From NCBI GenBank assembly GCA_900550335.1, contig URRU01000045.1:1-11391 (forward strand): a stretch of DNA of 11,391 nucleotides, given 5' to 3'. Positions within the stretch are counted from its first letter, which is position 1. Every line of letters starts with the position of its first letter. The translations under genes and the position numbers were made by a program. The stretch comes from an uncultured Clostridium sp. (GTDB lineage Bacteria > Bacillota > Clostridia > Peptostreptococcales > Peptostreptococcaceae). The notes under the pieces were generated by a model. It searched no databases. It saw only the letters and a list, made by a program, of their open reading frames with translations, and was not told the origin of the DNA. Positions 8,306-11,391 of this stretch are shown here, piece by piece.

Positions 8306-8758
8306 ATGAAAAGAATTTTTTTAGAAGACGAGAATAAGACAAAGGAACTTGGTGAAAAACTAGGAAAATTAGTAGATGCAGGTTCAGTTATTTGTCTAGT
8401 TGGTGATTTAGGTGCAGGAAAGACTACATTCACTCAGAGCTTTGCAAAATCACTTGGAGTAGATGATTATATAACTAGCCCTACATTTACAATAGTGAAC
8501 GAATATCAGGGTAGATTGCCTCTATACCATTTCGATGTTTACAGAATAGGGTGCAGCGAGGAAATGTACGATATAGGTTACGACGAATATATAAACTCAG
8601 ATGGTGTTTGTATAATAGAATGGGCAAATTTAATAGAGGATATACTTCCAGACGAATATTTAAAAATAGATATGAAGTATAAAGAAATGGGTAGAGAGGT
8701 AACATTCGAGCCTGTTGGAGAAAAATACGAAAAAATGATTGAGGAGATGAATTTATAG
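8306..8758 (+). CDS. tsaE: tRNA t6A37 biosynthesis ATPase TsaE
   Basis: TsaE is the small P-loop ATPase that regulates or resets the TsaB-TsaD complex making N6-threonylcarbamoyladenosine at tRNA position 37. At 150 aa it is of normal length. The Walker A GDLGAGKTT is at residues 33-41. Other family blocks are TSPTFTIVNEY (58-68), YHFDVYR (74-80) and IIEWA (103-107). The start is ATG 8306 with AGGAGA (8295-8300) lying inside the last codons of the amidohydrolase; only two bases separate the two genes, so translation is probably coupled. tsaB follows with no gap. Both Gln codons are CAG. Confidence 0.96.
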   Translation: MKRIFLEDENKTKELGEKLGKLVDAGSVICLVGDLGAGKTTFTQSFAKSLGVDDYITSPTFTIVNEYQGRLPLYHFDVYRIGCSEEMYDIGYDEYINSDGVCIIEWANLIEDILPDEYLKIDMKYKEMGREVTFEPVGEKYEKMIEEMNL

Positions 8759-9490
8759 ATGAAAATTTTAGGAATGGACACATCTTCAAGAGCTTGCAGT
8801 GTAGCTGTTGTAGAAGATGATTGCCTTATATGTGAATTTGTTATAAATAACAAAAAAACTCACTCACAGAAATTAATGCCTATGATAGAAACTATGCTTA
8901 ATATGAGTGATTTAAGCATAGAAGATATGGATGCAATAGCAGTTTCTGTAGGGCCAGGATCTTTTACAGGTCTTAGAATAAGTATGGCTACAGCAAAGGC
9001 TATATCTCATGTAAATAATATTCCAATACTAGCAGTTAATGCGTTAGAGAGCTTAGCTGGAAATATGGACCTTTGCGATAAGAAAATATATCCAATACTA
9101 GATGCACAGAGAACTCAGGTATACACAGCAAAATACGAGTATAAAAACGACGAGCTTGTAGAGCTTGAAGGAATGGATGTAAAAGAGATAGATGATTTAA
9201 TAGAGATTATAAAAAATTCAGGAGAAGAATGTATAGTTCTTGGAGAAGCTGTTTCAAAATACGAAGATAAGCTATCAGAAGTAGAAAATATACATATCCC
9301 AGCAGTTTCTCACAATGTAACTAAGGCAGCAAGTGTTTGTGCAGTTGCTTTAGCTAAGTATAAAAGAGGTGAGGGAGTGCACAGCTGCTACGATGTAAAT
9401 CCAATTTATATAAGAAAATCTCAGGCAGAAGTACAGTACGAAGAAAAAATGAAAAAATTAGAGGCTCAGAAAGAAGCCGAAAATAAATAA
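8759..9490 (+). CDS. tsaB: tRNA t6A37 biosynthesis protein TsaB
   Basis: TsaB is an ASKHA-fold, catalytically inactive paralogue of TsaD that dimerises with it to form the t6A-synthesising core. At 243 aa it has the usual length. Family signatures are the N-terminal phosphate-loop-like MDTSSRACSVAV (6-17) and GPGSFTGLR (65-73). The tail is charged and Lys/Glu-rich (about 229-243) and probably disordered. Its ATG 8759 directly follows the tsaE stop; the nearest ribosome site, GAGGAG at 8741-8746, is twelve bases away, rather far, which suggests start by coupling to tsaE translation. All Gln codons are CAG. A gap of 108 bases follows before rimI. Confidence 0.95.
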   Translation: MKILGMDTSSRACSVAVVEDDCLICEFVINNKKTHSQKLMPMIETMLNMSDLSIEDMDAIAVSVGPGSFTGLRISMATAKAISHVNNIPILAVNALESLAGNMDLCDKKIYPILDAQRTQVYTAKYEYKNDELVELEGMDVKEIDDLIEIIKNSGEECIVLGEAVSKYEDKLSEVENIHIPAVSHNVTKAASVCAVALAKYKRGEGVHSCYDVNPIYIRKSQAEVQYEEKMKKLEAQKEAENK

Positions 9491-9589
9491 AAAATATATT
9501 AGCTAGAATTATAATTAATAGGAAGTTATAATAAATAGAAATTTGAAAGAAAGAAGGAATTGAATTTCTATATAGGGATTCAAATAAAA

Positions 9590-9595
9590 AGAGGG
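9590..9595 (+). promoter_or_regulatory. Ribosome binding site favouring the rimI ATG start
   Basis: AGAGGG (9590-9595) precedes ATG 9599 by a short three-base gap. The competing in-frame TTG at 9560 directly abuts its purine tract (AAGAAGGAA, 9551-9559), leaving no spacer, so it is the poorer choice. Confidence 0.5.
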
Positions 9596-9598
9596 AAA

Positions 9599-10069
9599 AT
9601 GGAAAATACAGAAAAACTTTCTGATGTAACAGTAAGAGAAATGACTATGGACGATGTGGATGGAGTTTTCGAAGTTGAGAAAAATTGCTTTGAAGATTTC
9701 TGGTCTAAGCAGTCATTTATAGATGAAGTTAAAAACAGCAATGCTAGATATTTAGTTGCTGAAAAGGACTCTAAAATAGTAGGATACATAGGAATTTGGC
9801 TTATAATCGATGAAGGACATATAACAAATGTTGCAGTTCATAGCGATTATAGAGGACTTAAAATAGGAAATGAGCTACTAAAAGAGATGGTAAAACTTTG
9901 TAAAGAAAATAAAATAGTTGCTATGACTTTAGAGGTCAGAAGAAGCAATTTAGTAGCACAAAATCTGTACAAAAAATACGGATTTAAAATGGCTGGTGTT
10001 AGAAAAGAGTATTATAGCGACAATAGAGAAGACGCAATAATAATGTGGAATCAGCTTTCGGAGGTGTAA
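9599..10069 (+). CDS. rimI: Ribosomal protein S18-alanine N-acetyltransferase RimI
   Basis: RimI is a GNAT-fold enzyme that transfers acetyl from acetyl-CoA to the N-terminal Ala of ribosomal protein S18, and may acetylate other proteins. With the ATG 9599 start it is 156 aa, close to the family norm. The acetyl-CoA loop is seen as RGLKIGNEL and the preceding strand as ITNVAVHSDY. The C-terminal run with LEVRRSN, AQNLYKKYGF, KEYYSDN and EDAIIMW is typical of RimI rather than a generic GNAT. Extending to TTG 9560 would add 13 residues, including a CAA Gln codon, and looks less likely. It lies between tsaB and tsaD, a common arrangement. Two TATAAT hexamers (9510-9515 and 9527-9532) in the upstream gap lack good -35 boxes, so an internal promoter is possible but unproven. 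tsaD begins three bases after the stop. Confidence 0.92.
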   Translation: MENTEKLSDVTVREMTMDDVDGVFEVEKNCFEDFWSKQSFIDEVKNSNARYLVAEKDSKIVGYIGIWLIIDEGHITNVAVHSDYRGLKIGNELLKEMVKLCKENKIVAMTLEVRRSNLVAQNLYKKYGFKMAGVRKEYYSDNREDAIIMWNQLSEV

Positions 10070-10072
10070 AAA

Positions 10073-11089
10073 ATGAGCGATATAATAACTTTAGCGATAG
10101 AAAGTAGCTGTGATGAAACAGCTGCGTCTGTCCTTAAAAACGGGAGAGAAGTTCTTTCAAATATAATATCAACACAGATAGATATACATAAAAAATTTGG
10201 TGGAGTAGTTCCAGAAGTAGCTTCAAGAAAACATATAGAAAATATAGATATAGTTGTGCAGCAGGCTTTAGATGAAGCAAATATAACTATGAACGATATA
10301 ACTCATATAGCAGTTACTTACGGTCCAGGACTTGTTGGAGCGCTTTTAGTTGGATTATCTTATGCAAAAGCTATGGCTTATGCGCTAGATATTCCTCTAG
10401 TTGGTGTAAATCATATAGAAGGACATCTAAGTGCGAACTACATAGCTCACAAGGACTTAAAACCACCATTTATAACACTTATAGTTTCTGGAGGACATAC
10501 TCATCTAGTTGAGGTTAAGGACTACGGAGAATATGAAATATTAGGTAGAACAAGAGATGATGCATCTGGAGAAGCATTTGACAAAGTAGCAAGAGCTATG
10601 GGACTTGGATATCCAGGTGGGCCAATAATAGATAAATTAGCAAAAGAAGGAAATAAAGATGCAATAGAATTCCCGAGAGCATATATGGATGAAGGATACG
10701 ACTTTAGCTTTAGTGGAATAAAATCTGCGGTATTAAACTATCTAAATGCTAAAAAAATGAAAAAAGAAGAGATAGTAGAAGCAGATGTTGCGGCATCTTT
10801 CCAGGATGCTGTAACAGATGTACTAGCAAACAAAGCTATAAAAGCAGCTAAGGAAAAAGGATATAACGTGGTAACTCTATCTGGTGGAGTTGCTTCAAAC
10901 TCTGGACTTAGAGAAAAAATAGAAATACTAGGAAAAGAAAACGGAATAGAAGTAAAATATCCACCGCTAATACTTTGCACAGACAATGCAGCAATGATAG
11001 GATGTGCGGGATATTATAACTATATCAAAGGAAGAGTAGATGACATGAATTTAAATGCTGTTCCTAACTTACAGATTACAGATAAATAG
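10073..11089 (+). CDS. tsaD: tRNA t6A37 threonylcarbamoyltransferase TsaD
   Basis: TsaD (formerly Gcp/YgjD) transfers the threonylcarbamoyl group from TC-AMP to A37 of tRNAs decoding ANN codons, working in the cytosol with TsaB and TsaE. It is 338 aa, full length. Metal ligands expected for the family are present: His114 and His118 in NHIEGH, and Asp304 in CTDNAAMIG. Nucleotide-binding and family blocks include [11 protein letters not shown] (9-19), [12 protein letters not shown] (83-94), VSGGHTHL (138-145) and [20 protein letters not shown] (164-183). GGAGGTG (10060-10066) lies across the rimI stop and precedes ATG 10073, so the two genes are probably translationally coupled. All Gln codons are CAG. 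The TC-AMP synthase TsaC/Sua5 is not here and must be encoded elsewhere. A large structured terminator begins eight bases after the stop. Confidence 0.97.
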   Translation: MSDIITLAIESSCDETAASVLKNGREVLSNIISTQIDIHKKFGGVVPEVASRKHIENIDIVVQQALDEANITMNDITHIAVTYGPGLVGALLVGLSYAKAMAYALDIPLVGVNHIEGHLSANYIAHKDLKPPFITLIVSGGHTHLVEVKDYGEYEILGRTRDDASGEAFDKVARAMGLGYPGGPIIDKLAKEGNKDAIEFPRAYMDEGYDFSFSGIKSAVLNYLNAKKMKKEEIVEADVAASFQDAVTDVLANKAIKAAKEKGYNVVTLSGGVASNSGLREKIEILGKENGIEVKYPPLILCTDNAAMIGCAGYYNYIKGRVDDMNLNAVPNLQITDK

Positions 11090-11096
11090 AACCCTC

Positions 11097-11218
11097 AAGA
11101 AAAATAGGACTAATACTTGCGCCAGGTTTCGACGTCCCACTTTATCATATAAAACCATAAAATGAAGTGAGACGTCTGCAAATTGTTGCATCGTATTAGT
11201 CCTATTTTTCTTTTCTTA
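11097..11218 (+). terminator. Very large structured terminator after tsaD
   Basis: A perfect 20-bp outer stem (11097-11116 with 11193-11212; AAGAAAAATAGGACTAATAC against its complement) ends in TTTTTCTTTTCTT, which can terminate the operon. The A-rich 5' arm gives a matching T tract on the minus strand, so it could be bidirectional. The stem encloses 76 bases of further structured sequence, described separately. The whole hairpin is about 116 bases, far larger than an ordinary terminator such as the one at 6986-7026. Confidence 0.85.
11117..11192 (+). other. Structured insert inside the tsaD terminator
   Basis: TTGC (11117-11120) can pair with GCAA (11178-11181). GACGTC (11131-11136) pairs with GACGTC (11171-11176), leaving T11177 unpaired before GCAA. 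CACTT (11138-11142) pairs with AAGTG (11165-11169) around an AT-rich loop. GCCAGGTTTC (11121-11130) is unpaired on the 5' side. GCAA can alternatively pair with TTGC at 11186-11189, so two folds compete. No reading frame or known RNA class is recognised. The layout echoes the 4642-4688 insert. Confidence 0.5.
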
Positions 11219-11248
11219 TTAACAAACTGTAAACAGAAGAATTAAAAT
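11219..11248 (+). promoter_or_regulatory. Probable SigA promoter for the gene at the right edge
   Basis: TTAACA (11219-11224) and TAAAAT (11243-11248) are 18 bases apart, each one mismatch from consensus. Transcription would begin near 11255, about 48 bases before the preferred ATG at 11303. The promoter begins right after the T tract of the tsaD terminator, so the next gene appears to be a separate unit. Confidence 0.5.
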
Positions 11249-11302
11249 GGACGAGAAGATTTAGAGAAAGTTTCTAGTATGAAATATGAAAAAGAGGATA
11301 GT

Positions 11303-11391
11303 ATGCATCACAATCTAGCGACAATTCTGCAAGCGAGAGTATATGAAAAAAAGTCTGTAAATTTAATCGCCTTCTATGGTAATATCAAATT
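11303..11391 (+). CDS. 5' end of an unidentified gene, cut by the window edge
   Basis: An open frame runs from ATG 11303 to the last base without a stop, coding for at least 29 residues beginning MHHNLATILQARVYEKK. AGAGG (11293-11297) lies five bases upstream and a plausible promoter at 11219-11248, so a real gene start is likely. An in-frame ATG at 11279 would add eight residues but has a weaker ribosome site. Its codons (GCG twice, GCC, ATC, CAA for its one Gln) differ somewhat from the upstream operon, though the sample is tiny. I do not recognise the protein. Confidence 0.5.
   Translation, partial: MHHNLATILQARVYEKKSVNLIAFYGNIK

Noticed and set aside
8158..8853. Several overlapping minus-strand frames (60-100 codons) over the amidohydrolase end and tsaE
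   Set aside because: They are antisense to well-supported genes, overlap each other, and lack ribosome sites or recognisable domains.
1..11391. CRISPR arrays, tRNA or rRNA genes, insertion sequences
   Set aside because: No regularly spaced repeats, cloverleaf sequences, rRNA motifs or transposase-like frames were seen anywhere in the window.

Overview
The window looks like chromosomal DNA from a low-G+C Gram-positive anaerobe of class Clostridia. A relative of Peptostreptococcaceae (Clostridioides/Peptostreptococcus) is my best guess. This rests on AT-rich codon use (AGA for Arg, ATA for Ile), strong AGGAGG-type ribosome sites, and the secA-prfB and tsaE-tsaB-rimI-tsaD gene pairs. The family assignment is inference; I could not search a database.

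Layout. Positions 1-90 hold a hairpin terminator that probably closes a plus-strand gene outside the window and may also serve the gene facing it. Positions 85-525 (minus strand) encode an unrecognised 146-aa protein with its own promoter and a glutamine codon choice unlike the rest. Next come secA (preprotein translocase ATPase) and prfB (release factor 2, with a programmed +1 frameshift), 31 bases apart and closed by an unusually elaborate terminator. tex (S1-domain RNA-binding protein) has its own promoter, a TTG start and a plain terminator. A second unit follows a near-consensus promoter: a metal-dependent amidohydrolase, then tsaE, tsaB, rimI and tsaD. It ends in a second, even larger structured terminator. 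A new promoter and the beginning of an unidentified gene run off the right edge.

How the genes relate. SecA drives protein export. RF2 terminates translation at UGA and UAA and controls its own synthesis through the in-frame UGA. TsaE, TsaB and TsaD are three of the four bacterial proteins that make the t6A37 modification of ANN-decoding tRNAs; TsaC/Sua5 is not in this window. RimI acetylates the N-terminus of ribosomal protein S18 and perhaps other proteins, and commonly sits beside tsaB/tsaD. The amidohydrolase has no evident role in these pathways but is placed to be translated together with tsaE.

Most of the window is ordinary housekeeping sequence. The least explained parts are the two large terminators (4627-4708 and 11097-11218). 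Each has a perfect 15- or 20-bp outer stem holding a structured insert with the same layout: a TTGC/GCAA clamp and a 6-bp helix followed by one unpaired T. Two further oddities are the almost exclusive use of CAG for glutamine in the housekeeping genes and the contrasting CAA use in the 85-525 gene.
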